Shown: positions 46,302 to 58,489 of the stretch, in pieces
Numbering within the stretch: position 1 is the first letter of the stretch
Layout: each line of letters opens with the position of its first letter
Source: Molossus alvarezi
Lineage: Eukaryota > Chordata > Mammalia > Chiroptera > Molossidae
Assembly (NCBI GenBank): GCA_037176705.1
Contig: CM073887.1
Coordinates: 58,861,001 to 58,925,000 of the forward strand
Reading direction: 5' to 3'
Length of the DNA stretch: 64,000 bases
Made by a program: the position numbers and the translations under genes
The notes under the pieces: generated by a model
Told to the model about the DNA's origin: nothing
Database searches by the model: none
What the model saw: the letters and a program-made list of their open reading frames with translations, nothing else

Positions 46302-46526
46302 GCCCTGGCCGGTTTGGCTCAGTGGTTAGAGCATTGGCCCGCGGTCCAGAGAGACCTGGGTTCGGTTCCCGCTAAGGGCATGTACCTCTATTGCGGTTTG
46401 TCCCCAGTCCTGGTTGGGGTCATATGGGTGGCAACCAGTCGATGTGTCTCTCTCACATCGATGTTTCTCCCTCTTGCTCTATGCAAAAATGTCCTCCGGT
46501 GAGGATAAAAAACAAACAAACAAAAA
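46302..46526 (+). repeat. VES-type SINE (A type)
   Basis: Head GCCCTGGCCGGTTTGGCTCA, 3' end GTCCTCCGGTGAGGAT; target duplication TAGCTGTTTA at 46292-46301 and 46527-46536. Confidence 0.93.
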
Positions 46527-47369
46527 TAGCTGTTTACAGCCCAGGCTCACTTCTAGAAGCAGTTTCTCTTTGGCCTTAGAGTTGCTGGCCAGGTTCCCAA
46601 GGTCTTACAGTCTGCTTACAGATGGCCTTCACTATATTTCCCACAGGGTGGGAGGGAGAGTTGGAAAATGGGAAGGGGCTTATGTTCTACATTTTTGTAG
46701 AAAGCTTAGCCCAGCACCAGGCCTGTGGGAGATATGTAAAATATCAGTGTCAATTATTGAGGCAAATGAGAAATTGCTTAGCTTTGGGGATGCACAAGCC
46801 TTAGAACAAAATGTGGCAACCTCATTTGGCCCAAAGATCACCTTCATCACCTGGGCAAAATGCTGACACATCCAACATTCATTCAAATGTATGCATTTTA
46901 GTGAGAGAAAATAGAATATAAACCAGGAAATAGACATATCCCACAGAGAAAAATACAGCTGGGAGGAAAGGGGTGGGGGGATGGTCGCAATCTTACAGTA
47001 GGTAGTCAGGGAAGCTGATGTTTGAGCAAAGAGCCTTGTCGCTATAGGAGTAGGTGGAGATTTCAAGTGTTTTGTGTTAACACTGCCTGGCTCAACAGAC
47101 TCAGTAAGAGATGCTATTTTTACCAGTATGATTCAGAGTACGGTTCCACTGAGGCCTCTGCACGGTAACAGTGAATGTTTCTGCCTACAGAAGGAGAGAC
47201 AGTACTAATCACTGGTGTGCCCCAGACAACCCAGAAAAGGGGTTTTTGCATTTCTAATCTCAGGGTCACCTGTGAAAGGTGCCTTCCAGAGGGCTGCGTT
47301 TTTCAAACCAGAGTCCGTTAGCCTGCATCCACACCACCGGAGATGCTTGTTTAAAAAACGCAGGAGCAG

Positions 47370-47470
47370 CCCAGGCCGATTTGGCTCAGGGGTTGGAACG
47401 TCGGCTTGCGAACCAGAGAGTCCCGGACTCGGTTCCCGCTAGGGGCACGTACCAAAAAAACAAAACACCC
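47370..47470 (+). repeat. Short head-only tRNA SINE, second copy
   Basis: Ends CTAGGGGCACGTACC and an A run, same end point as the copy at 37702. Perfect 11-base target duplication CGCAGGAGCAG at 47359-47369 and 47471-47481, so it is a complete insertion and not a deletion product. Confidence 0.88.
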
Positions 47471-47481
47471 CGCAGGAGCAG

Positions 47482-47705
47482 CTGGTGTGACTCAGTGGTT
47501 GAGTATTGTCCCATGCACTGAGAGGTTGCAGGTTCGATTTCTGATCAGGGAACATGCTCGGGTTGCCGGTGAATCCCCAGTAGGCGGCGTGGGAGGCGTG
47601 CAGGAGGCAGCCAATTCATGTTTTCCTCTCACACCGATATTTCTTCCTCTCCCTTCCTTGCTCTCTGAAAATCACTAAAAATATTACAAAAACAAAACAA
47701 ACCCC
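47482..47705 (+). repeat. VES-type SINE (B type), second insertion at the same target
   Basis: Head CTGGTGTGACTCAGTGGTTG. Begins exactly after the second CGCAGGAGCAG copy and is followed by a third, aged copy (CCTCAGGAACCAG near 47704-47716). Confidence 0.85.
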
Positions 47706-47779
47706 TCAGGAACCAGAAATCTGCATCCCCCGGCCCTAGGCCTGATAAACCCCAGAAAGAGACCCTTGGAGCCAGTCGG

Positions 47780-48345
47780 CTGTCCGTATCCAGCCGGGAT
47801 CCACGCCAGCCTCTCACTTCCGGCGGGCGCCGTAACGTCATCAGGCAGAGACGAAAGTGCCTGCGCTGCCTAGGAGACAGGACGCGGGGTCTGCCCTGAC
47901 AGGGCACGGCCAGACGCGCCCACTCGGTCGCCATGGAGCTGCTCCCAGGGCAGCGCGACGATTCCAACTCCTGGGACGATGACTCGGACCCGGAGCCGGA
48001 GCCCGACCCAGACGCGCAGGCTGAGGCTTATGTGGCCCGCGTGCTCAGTCCGCCGAAACTCGAGCTGGCGCCCTTGCGCGCCCCGCCGCTGCCCGCGCCC
48101 GCCGCGTCCCCTGGCGCCCTGGAGCTGAGGGCCTCGTCAAAGGGCTCGGCCATGGGCGTCCCAGGCCTGCTGAGCCTTCCTCCGGAGCTGCTGCTCGAGA
48201 TTTGCGCCTACCTGGACGCGCGCCTCGTGCTCCACGTCTTGCCGCGCGTGTGCCACGCGCTGCGCGACCTTGTGCGTGACCATGTCACCTGGAGGCTACG
48301 CGCGCAGCGCCGTGTACGCGCACCCTATCCAGTGGTAGAAGGTGC
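47780..48345 (+). promoter_or_regulatory. FBXW9: FBXW9 CpG island promoter
   Basis: CpG-dense from about 47780 through exon 1. Transcription start not visible. No TATA box seen. Confidence 0.6.
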
Positions 48346-50810
48346 GCACGCTGGGGACCAGGGTCGCCCGCCCAGGGCAGACTTAGGGCCGGAGAGGGGC
48401 TACCTGGGATGCTGTGAGCACAGCCCCTAGAGCAGATTTCCTGGCAGTCCTAGCTCCGGTGGAGGCTGAGGTAGTTATTGGTGGTGCCCAAAGTCCCTGA
48501 ACTCTGAGTGGACCATGAGGCAGACACTCGGGGCCGTGAAGCTGTAGAAATCTGTCTGGGGTCCCATGAACTAATGATCCAGTGATCCTCAGGCTTGGGT
48601 TCTGGTGGTGGTACAAAGGGCCTGACCCCTGGCTGAGGATTGACACAGCGACTTTAAAGTCTCAGACTGTCATAATTTGCTTGGGGTTCAGGGTATACCC
48701 AAGAATCCTCAGGTTCTGGATCAGGATGCTGAGGCAGCAACTGGTGATGCCAAAGCGCCTCACCCCTAGATTCCTGACCTAGGTAGGAGTGAGGCAGGGA
48801 AGGACTCAGGTCCAGGCCTGCAACTCTTTTTTAAAAATTTTATTCCTCACCCGAGGATATTTTTCTATGTATCATTAGATAGAGTAGGAGGGAGGGAAAG
48901 AGAGAAAAACATCGATGTGACAGAGCCACATCGACTGGTTGCTTCCTGCACAACCTCGACCAGGGCTGGAGATGAACTGCAACCGAGGTATGTGCCCTTG
49001 ACTGGAATTGAACCTGAGACTCATTGGTCCGCAAGCTGACACTCTAACCACTGAGCAAAACTGCCATGGCATAGCCTGCAACTCTTGAGCCCAGTGTAGG
49101 GTTTGGAGGTTGGATCCCTGATGTCAGCAATCAGATCCTCAAGCTCAGGGTCTAGCCTGGGATCTTAGGCAGGGGCTGGTGGTCATTCCCTCTGCCCTTG
49201 AAGTCGTTGGTCCTTGGGGGATAAGACAGCTTGGTGACCTTCAAGTGATGGAACTCTCCTGAATATCTTGGCCTGGGCTCCATCCATACCACTGAATGTC
49301 TACATCTAGGGCTTGGGTTCTGCATCTTGACGGGTTTATAGATACTAGTTTGGGAAGAAAAACTCTCCTGGGTCTGGTTCAGATGGCTGAGGCAGAAAGT
49401 CCTAGCTCCTGTGCCCAATCTGAGGGATTGAGGTCAGACTTCAGTCAGGGGGTGAGGAAGGATCTTAATGTCCTAAGGCTGCTAACTCCCAGACTTGGGT
49501 TGGGATGAGGCCTGGGAAGGGTGATCTTGAGGTTCTACTTCCCCAGTTTCTGGAAACTGAGGTGAGGAGTAGTCCTAGACCTGCTTTGAAAGTAGGTGGG
49601 GCAGTAGTCCCAAAGCTAGAGCCTAGATGGGTGAGGGATCCAGATTGGGGGCGCAGGCGGTGGTTCTCCAAGTCTGGTGCTGGTTGGGCTCCCTGGGAGC
49701 CAGGGTTGGACTTGGATAGCTGGTGTGGGTAGCAGTGTTCCTGCCCACCAATGACCTTGCATGTGTACCCCATAGAGGAGGACTTTAACTGGCCGGCAGC
49801 CTGTATTGAGCTGGAGCAGCACCTGTCACACTGGGCGGAGGATGGGCGCTGGGCTGAGTACTTCTGCTTGGCTGATGGGCACTTTGCTTCCATTGACTCA
49901 GTGCTGCTGTTCCAGGTGAGATGGGGTTTGGTGAGGGGCCAGGGTGGGCCAGGGTGACCCCAACAATTTCACCTCACTGCCCTCCCAGGGAGGGACGCTC
50001 TGTTTATCTGGCTCCCGAGATCGCAACGTCAACCTATGGGACATGCGGCAGCTTGGGGTGGAACCCAGCCGAGTTCTGGTCAAGGCCCTGGGCACCCAGA
50101 AGAACAGCACCCACAAGGTGAGGATGTAGGAAACATGAGACCTAGGTAGGGTGCTGTGACCAAGCGTGCAGGTTTTGGCACCAGATCTGATAGATTAAAA
50201 TCTTACTCTGCTATTGTTAGTGTGATTTTGGGTGAGATGTATGACTTCTCTGGGCCTCAGTTTCTACTTCTGTCCAGGGGTCAGTTAGGATAAGGATGAA
50301 TGAAATGAACAGGCTTTAAGAGCTTCACTCAGACTCAAATACACAGTAGACGCTCAATAGATGTCAGATATGTCTTAAGAGGCCTAGGGTAGGGCGTTAG
50401 GAGGCTGCGCTTGGGAATCCGACATCTCTGAGCATGACTGTCATTTTGTGTGAAGTGGCCATGGAGAGGCACATCCATCATTCAGTGAGGTGATCTGGGC
50501 TGGTGGCCAAGAGCTTGGTCTTGGAGCCAGGCTATTGGGTTCAGATCCCTATTCTGCTACTTCCTGGCTGTGTGACCTTGGGCTGGGAGCTCAACCTCTC
50601 TGTGTCCTCAGTTTCCTCATTTGTAGAATGGGACACTTTACAATATTCTCAGAGAGTTTGGTGAAGAATAAGTCAGTCATCAGCCAGCATTATGTGCAAA
50701 TTATTTACTGAGATAGGGACTGTTTTTATGCCCATTTTCCCAATTAGGAAACTGAGGGAAGGAGGTGATTTGCCCAGGTCATGGAATGGAGGCCCCATTA
50801 AAAAAAAAAC

Positions 50811-50894
<84 letters not shown>

Positions 50895-53218
50895 GGGAGA
50901 GAGATAGAAACATTGATGTGAGAGAGATACATTGATTAGCTGCCTCCTGCACACCCCCTACTGGGGATTGAGCCTGCAACCTGGGCATGTGCACTGACTG
51001 GGAATAGAACTGGGACTTCTCAGTCCATGGAATAACTCTCAATCCACACTGGCTGGGCTGGAGGCCCCGTTTTTAATTGTATTGTCATGTCAAACCATTG
51101 CTGGTTCTGAGTCTCTGCAGGACTTGATTTGGGAATATTATTGGATGGGGGGTAGGCATGTCCTGGGTTCTACAGTCAGACAGACCTACAGACTTAAATT
51201 CTAATCTCTACATGGTGCTGACTTGCTCTGGGTTCTTGGGTTTGGTTATCTTACTCCCCTGGTCCTCAATTATTTATCTGTGAAATGAGGACTGTCACAT
51301 AGGTTTGGTCTTACAGGGTTGGGTGTGGTCACTGGCAGCGCTGGACCACCGAGTGTGCTCCGGTTCCTGGGACAGCACGGTGAAGCTCTGGGACATGGCA
51401 GCTGATGGGCAGCAGTTTGGAGAGATAAAGTGTGAGGGGTCCTGGGAAGGGGGGTTAGGGAGGGCAGGGCCCTGCCTTGCCACAGTCCAGTCTCATGCCT
51501 CATGTGTCCCCAGAGCCAAGGCAGCTGTGCTGTGCCTTTCCTACCAGCCTGACATCTTGGTAACAGGAACCTATGACAAGAAAGTGACAGTCTACGATCC
51601 CAGAGGTGGGCCAGGGACCTGAATTGGGGAAAGCAGGGCTGCCTGGGGGTCCCATGGTCATGCCGGGGAAGGAGGCACTAGGGCTTCACAGCCTGGCTGG
51701 GGTGACAGTCATATAAGCAGATGCTAACCACTCAGATTAGCCTATGCTGTGCTGGGGGTAACAAAGAGGACTGGGGGGGCACAGAGAAAGCTGTACCTCC
51801 ACCTGGAGTGGAGTAAAGAACATAGAGGGTACCCAGAGGAGGGGTACAACTCCAGCCCTACAAGGTTAATGGGGGGAGATGATAATAGGAATATTGGTGG
51901 ATTAAATGTTAGTTTACATAAAATGCCTAGGACAAACATTGCCCGGCACATAAGCCTTTTCTGTTGTTTATTTTTTTATTCTTACTTCCTTTAATTGAAG
52001 GTCCTGTGTACCTTACCCAGGCAGAGTCAAGTGGGGGTGGGGATGGAAGTGACTCTGCTGGCATTAGTTAGCATTTTCTGCTGGGACTTGCCCATCTACT
52101 ATGTACTGAGAGCAGATGGGGCAGAAGGAGGGAGATGGGACAGAAGATGGGGGGTGGCAGAGGCCTGGGGTCCTGGGAAGCCCAGATTCAGCTGAGGCAG
52201 GAGAGGAAAGAAGGTCACTTGTGGGATGGGGGATGGGGGTAAGCCAAGCAAGGGTTTTGCCACAGATGACAGAGGCCTTGGATCCTTGGGAGGGCTGGGG
52301 GGTGGGCTCTGATGTCCCCCTTCTCCCTGGCCCATTGCCCACAAAGTTGGCCCTGCCCTGCTGAAGAGCCGGCGGCTGCACTCGAGTGCAGTACTGGCAT
52401 TGCTGGCAGATGACCGGCACATCATCTCAGGCAGTGAGGACCACACACTGGTGGTGTTTGACCGCCGGGCCAACAGCGTCTTGCAGCGGCTGCAGGTGAG
52501 CCCTCCCTAGGGTCCCAAGGGACCAGGGCTGTGACATGGCCTAGCCTGAGCTGTTGTGTACTGTGTCTGTCCGACAGCTGGACTCCTACCTACTCTGCAT
52601 GTCCTACCAAGAGCCCCAGCTCTGGGCTGGTGACAACCACGGTCTACTGCATGTCTTCGCTGACCGAGATGGCTGCTTCCAGCTTGTCCGGGTCTGCCAG
52701 GCCCTTGCCCCTGCCCCATCCTTTCTGAGCCTCCTCCTTAGCCCTAGACTCCCAGTGGTGATGGGTGGCTAGCCATAGGAGAGCCTTGCCTGAGTGTCAC
52801 CTGTCCCTCCTTCCTGCAGTCCTTTGATGTGGGCCACAGGTCTCAGATCACAGGAATCAAATACTCGCTGGGGGCCTTGTATACCACGTCCACCGATAAG
52901 ACTATCCGGGTGAGGCCCCAGAACAGACCCTCTCCCACCCAGCCTCCACTGGCCTGGGGCCTACCTCTTGACCTTTGCCTGTTGCCCATCACTAGGTGCA
53001 CGTGCCCACAGACCCACCAAGGACCATCTGCACCCGAAGCCATGACAATGTGCTGAATGGGGTAAGGCCCTACCCCACATGCCCTGCCTGACATGCCCTG
53101 CTGGCTTCCCAGAACACCCCTGAGTCTTCATGTCTCTGCCCAGATCTGTGCTGAGGGCAATCTGGTGGTGGCCGCCTCTGGGGGCCTGTCGCTGGAAGTC
53201 TGGAGGTTACAGGCCTGA
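47933..53218 (+). CDS. FBXW9: F-box and WD40 repeat protein 9, complete, 10 exons
   Basis: Exons 47933-48341, 49776-49915, 49989-50117, 51317-51429, 51514-51605, 52347-52495, 52578-52691, 52820-52909, 52996-53061 and 53144-53218 encode 458 residues, as in human. The protein is a substrate-recognition subunit of SCF (SKP1-CUL1-F-box) ubiquitin ligases. An acidic N-terminus ([14 protein letters not shown]) precedes the F-box at about 79-125 ([20 protein letters not shown]). WD40 blades follow, with motifs such as [36 protein letters not shown] and [12 protein letters not shown], ending SLEVWRLQA. The ATG at 47933 starts [19 protein letters not shown], matching the family. All introns are GT-AG. 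The acceptor before 52347 (CCACAAAG) is weak. Confidence 0.95.
48829..49073 (-). repeat. VES-type SINE in FBXW9 intron 1
   Basis: Antisense copy with 13-base target duplication GCCTGCAACTCTT at 48816-48828 and 49074-49086. The rest of the 1.4-kb intron is unique text with no gene seen. Confidence 0.93.
50160..50800 (+). repeat. Two MIR remnants in FBXW9 intron
   Basis: 50160-50360 and about 50500-50796 follow the MIR pattern (CTGTGTGACCTTGGGCTGGG, CCTCAGTTTCCTCATTTGTA). The second is split by the SINE and resumes after 51068. Confidence 0.7.
50797..51058 (-). repeat. VES-type SINE with internal (TA)(CA)(GA) compound microsatellite
   Basis: Bounded by TGGAGGCCCC at 50787-50796 and 51059-51068. 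The left part is an A run, then (TA)n and (CA)n over 50811-50860 and (GA)n to about 50891, then B-type antisense SINE text. The microsatellite therefore arrived with, or grew from, the SINE tail. Confidence 0.82.
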
Positions 53219-53475
53219 GCAGGCAGACGTGGATGTGGATGTGAATCTGCTGGCTGGCAGGCTGGGTCAAGGCCTCTGTTCTTGGGGGGTCCTCCCCTTT
53301 TCTGGTGCTGCCCCTGTTGCGCCCCATAGGCCTGGGGCACAAGGACTCCCGGCCACTGTAGGGCGGGGGTCCCTGGCTTGTGCCCCATGCCAGGGAAGGT
53401 GAGGTTGGTGTTCCAGCCCACCCTCAGGTCTTGTTTAAGATTTGGACGCCTGCTTTCCTTTGAGAGTGAAGGGGA

Positions 53476-53481
53476 AATAAA
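53476..53481 (+). terminator. FBXW9: FBXW9 polyadenylation signal
   Basis: AATAAA 258 bases after the stop codon; the 3' UTR runs 53219 to about 53500. Confidence 0.88.
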
Positions 53482-53779
53482 CCTGATGTTCTGGTGCTGT
53501 GACCTGGAGTAGTTCTTGCTTCGGACTAGGATGCTGGGATGTGTGTGTGTCTGTGAGGTGGTGCACGGAAGCCTCGGTGACAGCCTCTGCTGTGTATGTC
53601 TGGGTGCGCCTGTGCCCACCCAGGTACATTCCTGGGATCATGTATGTCTGTGTGTCACTGGGGAGGCATACTAGCTGGCTGTGTGTGTTATTACTGTAAT
53701 CCTGTCTGTGACTGTCTGCATGCCTGAGTGTGTGCATGTGAGGAAGAGGGAGATTCTGAAGGATGTGGGCACCTCTTTA

Positions 53780-54562
<783 letters not shown>

Positions 54563-55252
54563 CTAGGAACTGTGGGATAGGGGTAGATGCTCCCCACCCA
54601 TCAGAATCACATACCTCAGCTGAGGACTCTGGCTGACTCCTGGCTGCTTAGTCCTCCTCCTGTGGTCCTGCTCTGCCTCTCTCCCCAACCCATCTGGCCT
54701 CCCCAGGCTCCTCCTCTCTAACCCCTGCAGAGACTTTGAAGCCAGGACACTCATGGAGTGAAATGTCACCAGTGACAGCAGCAGCAGCTGCCTCAGCTAA
54801 GGGGTTCCCTGCCCCAGGAGGCCCGGTGGGTGCCCTGTGGCCATGTGTTTCCTTGGCAGGGGGAGTGTGGGGCCCTGGCTTCTCTAAGACCTGCTTGATC
54901 CCCTGCTAACTAGCACCAGCACCCCTCCTTTGCCAGCCTCTGTCCCCCAATGTGCAGAGTGTCCGCAGGCTTGGGTGCAGCCCTGCCTCTCCTCTCCATG
55001 TACACTCACTATCCCGGGATTTACAACACAGATGACTCAGTCCACTTGCTTATGCCCATGGCTTCCTTTGCCCCATCCCAGTCCTTTCCCTGACCTCAGA
55101 TCCACCTGAGGACCCTCCCACCCATCTCCCTGACGTCTCTCAACTCACTAGGCCAAAACTGCATTCTGGATTGCCTTCCCCCCAGACCTTCTGCCCCCAA
55201 ATTCACCACCATTTACCCAACTGCCCTGGCCCAAATCTCAAAATTCTTCTTC

Positions 55253-55470
55253 TTTTTATTTTGCATTTATCTTCAGATAGAGCAGGAGGGAGAGTGAGAG
55301 AGAGAGAAATATCCACGTGAGAGAGACACATTGACTGGTTGCCACCCACACGACCCCAACCGGGGCCAGGGACAAACTACAACTGAGGTACATGTCCTAG
55401 CAGGAACTGAACCCAGGTCTCTCTGGTCTGCGGGCTGACACTCTAACTGCTGAGCCAAACCAGCTAGGGC
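55253..55470 (-). repeat. VES-type SINE (A type)
   Basis: Antisense copy ending AGCTAGGGC; aged flanking duplication CTCAAAATTCTT / CTCAAACTTCTT. Confidence 0.85.
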
Positions 55471-55689
55471 TCAAACTTCTTTATTCCTCTCTTTCTGGTA
55501 ACCCTACATTTAATCTTTTCTCAAGAGCCAGCCGATCAACCTTCAAAGTAGGTCCTCAATCTGGTCACTTCTCTCCACCCCCACATGGGTCCTATCCCCA
55601 TCCTTGCTCACTTGGACCTTTACCCTGGTCTCTCTTGCCCCCACTCCCCTGACAGCTTCTATTCTCAAGGCAGCCAGTGGGAACTGTTA

Positions 55690-55995
55690 AAAAATAAATC
55701 AGAATATAACATGGATGAACCTTTAGGGCATTATGCTGAGTGAAATAAGCCAGTCATAAAAGGACACATGTATGATTCCATTCATATGAGGTCCCTAGAG
55801 TGGTCAAATGCATAGAGACAGAAAGTAAAATGGTGGGTACCAGGGGCTGGGACAGGGGGATGGGAAGCTGGTGTTTAATAGGGACAGAGTTTGGGAAGAT
55901 AAAAAAGTCCTGGAGATGGATGGTGGTGATGGTTGCATAACAATGTGAATGTGCTTAATGCCACTGACCTGTACACTAAAATGGTTAAGATGGTG
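55690..55995 (+). repeat. L1 LINE 3' end
   Basis: Clear L1 3' UTR text: AGTGAAATAAGCCAGTCATA, ATTCATATGAGGTCCCTAGA, GGTGGTGATGGTTGCATAAC and CTGACCTGTACACTAAAATG. No coding capacity. Confidence 0.85.
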
Positions 55996-56030
55996 AATCC
56001 TATGTGTAGTCTCTCACTTTCTTTTCTTAA

Positions 56031-56240
56031 AAATATTTTTTATTGATTTTTAGAGAGAGGGGAAGAGAGGGGGAGAGAGAGAAACATGGTTGTGAGAACT
56101 AAACATCTATCAGCTGCCTCCTGCATGCCCCCTACCAGGGACTGAACCCAAAACCCGGGAGTGTGCTGTGACTGGGAATCAAACCAGCGACCTTGCATTG
56201 CACAGGATGATACCCAATCAGTTGAGCCACACTGGCCAGG
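56031..56240 (-). repeat. VES-type SINE (B type)
   Basis: Antisense copy next to the L1 end; the flanks share TCTCACTTT (56010-56018 and 56242-56250) as the likely target duplication. Confidence 0.85.
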
Positions 56241-56409
56241 GCTCTCACTTTAAAAAAAAAAAAAACTCTCTAGTGGTTTCTCAGACTCTTAGAATAAAAC
56301 CCACTCTCCTGACTGCAGCCCATAGGGTCCTGCTTGGTCTGGCACCTTCTGCCCACTCTGAATTTATTTATCAACCTCTCCCTCCTTTATTCCTCATGGA
56401 TCACTCTGA

Positions 56410-56640
56410 TGCCCTTGTATGTGTTCGCGTCCGTTCATTCATTCATTCATTCATTCAGTATCTTTGTTGAGATCCCAATATATGTCCAGCACTGATCAGT
56501 GTAGGGATCAGCAGCGAAGCCAAACAAAATCCTGTCTTCATGGAGCTGTCGTTCTAGTCAGAGACAGACAACAGCAAACAAAATGTATTAAGTGCTATAA
56601 AAGACAATAAAAGGTAAGAGCAAGACTCAGTGAAGTGACT
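56410..56640 (-). repeat. L2 LINE 3' end, antisense, with (ATTC)n
   Basis: Starts with a TCATTCATTCATTCATTCA run, then the antisense L2 3' end. The element resumes at 57542 after four SINE insertions. Confidence 0.75.
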
Positions 56641-56649
56641 TTAAAACAT

Positions 56650-56842
56650 TTTATTTTATAATTTTTTTAGAAGTGGGTGGGGAGATGGGGAGAGAGAGAG
56701 AAATATCAGTCGGCTCCCTCCTGCACACCCCTTACTGGGGATTGAGCTTGCAACCTGGGCATGTGTCCTGACCAGGAATTGAACCCGTGACTTCTTGGTG
56801 CATGGGTCCACACTCAGCCATTGAGCCACACCGCCTGGGCAT
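56650..56842 (-). repeat. SINE stack member 1 (B type)
   Basis: Antisense B-type copy between target copies at about 56632 (GAAGTGACTTTAAAAC) and 56843 (GGAAATGACTTTTTAAAA). Confidence 0.85.
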
Positions 56843-56861
56843 GGAAATGACTTTTTAAAAA

Positions 56862-57054
56862 AATATATTTTTATTTATTGATTGATTTTAGAAAGAGGTA
56901 GGAAGGGAGGGAGAGACAGAGAAACATTGATTTGTTGGTCCACTCATTGATGCATTCATCTGTTGATTCTTGTATGTGCCCTGACCAGGGACCAAAACTG
57001 CATCTTTGGTGTATAGGGATGATGCGCTAACCAACTGAGCTACATGGACAGGGC
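56862..57054 (-). repeat. SINE stack member 2 (C type)
   Basis: C-type core TTGTTGGTCCACTCATTGAT; followed by the target copy AAAAGTGACATTTAAAA at 57055. Confidence 0.85.
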
Positions 57055-57075
57055 CAAAAGTGACATTTAAAAAAT

Positions 57076-57099
57076 TTTTTTATTTGTTGATTTGAGAGA

Positions 57100-57138
<39 letters not shown>

Positions 57139-57260
57139 CGATTTGGTGTTCCACTTATTTATGCATTCATTGGTTGATTCTTCTGTGTCCTGACTGGGGA
57201 TCAAACCCACAACCTTTTGTGTTGGGCTGATGCTCTAAACTACTGAGCTACCTGGCCAGG
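57076..57260 (-). repeat. SINE stack member 3 (C type, with CA run)
   Basis: C-type copy containing an (AC)n expansion at 57101-57136; followed by GTGGAAATGACATTTTGAA at 57261-57279. Confidence 0.85.
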
Positions 57261-57279
57261 GTGGAAATGACATTTTGAA

Positions 57280-57522
57280 TTTGTATTTTTTTTTAATCCT
57301 CACCCGAGGACATTTTTTGATATTTTGTTCAGATAGAGTGGGAGGGAGAGAAAGAGAGAGAAACATCGATGTGAAAGGGACACATCGAGTGGTTGCCACC
57401 CACACGACCCAACCAGGGCCAGGGACAAAATGCAACCAAGGTACATGCCCTTAGCCAGAACCGAGCCTGGTTCTCTCCAGACCGCAGTCCAACACTCTAA
57501 CCGCTGAGCCAAACCGGCCAGG
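57280..57522 (-). repeat. SINE stack member 4 (A type)
   Basis: Full A-type copy. Its 19-base target duplication (57261-57279 and 57523-57541) differs at one base. Confidence 0.92.
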
Positions 57523-57541
57523 GTGGAAGTGACATTTTGAA

Positions 57542-57890
57542 CTGAGTCCCAGAAGAGGAGGATCTGGGGAAGGGATGTTCCAGGCAGAGAGAGTAGCAGG
57601 TGCATTGTCCCTTGGTCAAGAAAGAGCTTGGTGGGTTCTAGAACAGTGTGGGGGTCAGTATGGGGAGGGCAAGTGGGGGTAGTGAGGGCAGGGAAGTCAC
57701 AAGTGCCTTTGCAGGCCAGGTGAAAGCCCAGATTCTACTCCAAGGGGGAAGCCACTGCTCTTAGAAGGAAGGATGCATCTGATTGGTGTTTAATGAGCTC
57801 TCTGGCCACAGCTTGGAGATGGACTGGAGGGAAGTGAGTGCAGTGTGGAGGCTGTGGAGACTTTGGGGATGATGAGAAATACCTGGGTAT
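57542..57890 (-). repeat. L2 LINE fragment, antisense, continuation
   Basis: Continues the element interrupted at 56640: AGTCCCAGAAGAGGAGGATC, TTCCAGGCAGAGAGAGTAGC. Confidence 0.65.
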
Positions 57891-57894
57891 AAAT

Positions 57895-57990
57895 ACTGAC
57901 TCGTTGTAAACCTGAAACTAATGTAATGTTATATATCAATTACATATACCTTAATTTAAAAAAAGCAACAACAACGAAAAAAACCCACTT
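57895..57990 (+). repeat. L1 LINE 3' tail fragment
   Basis: GTAAACCTGAAACTAATGTA with TATATCAATTACATATACCT and an A-rich tail is typical of an L1 3' terminus. Confidence 0.7.
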
Positions 57991-58100
57991 GGATTTGGGA
58001 CCTATTTTGTAGGTAGAATTTGATGGATGTGCTGGGGATAGATGTGGGGTGTGAGACAAGGGGAGCCATCAAACTCAACACTTCAGTTTTTTAGCTTTTA

Positions 58101-58362
58101 TTTTTTATTTTTTATTTTTTTATCCTCACCCGAGGATATTTTTCCATTTTTTTTTGTACAGATAGAGTGGAAGGGAGAGAGAGGAAGGGAGAGAGAGAGA
58201 GAACCATCGACGTGAAGGGACGCATCGAGTGGCTGCCACCCGCACGACCAACCAGGGCCGGGGACAAACTGCAACCGAAGTACGTGCCCTTAGCGGGAAC
58301 CGAACCCGGGTCTCTCCCGACCGCAGGCCGACGCTCTAACCGCTGAGCCAAACTGGCCAGGG
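58101..58362 (-). repeat. VES-type SINE (A type), young copy
   Basis: Antisense full copy, close to the consensus head; perfect 17-base target duplication CAGTTTTTTAGCTTTTA at 58084-58100 and 58363-58379. Confidence 0.95.
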
Positions 58363-58489
58363 CAGTTTTTTAGCTTTTAGATGAGGGTTGTTTGCTGAGA
58401 TGTGGAAGACCGCAGCAAGATCAGGGTTAGGTGGAGAGAAAGCTTAGGTGGTGAATTTGAGATCCAAGCAGGGAATTTGAAGAATGTCA

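Larger units (their letters stand above)
45350..47930. other. TNPO2-FBXW9 intergenic region, SINE-rich, no gene seen
   Basis: Holds VES SINEs at 45429-45636, 46302-46526 and the pair 47370-47705, plus diverged text around 46540-47360 with no recognisable gene. The FBXW9 CpG island begins about 47780. Confidence 0.6.
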
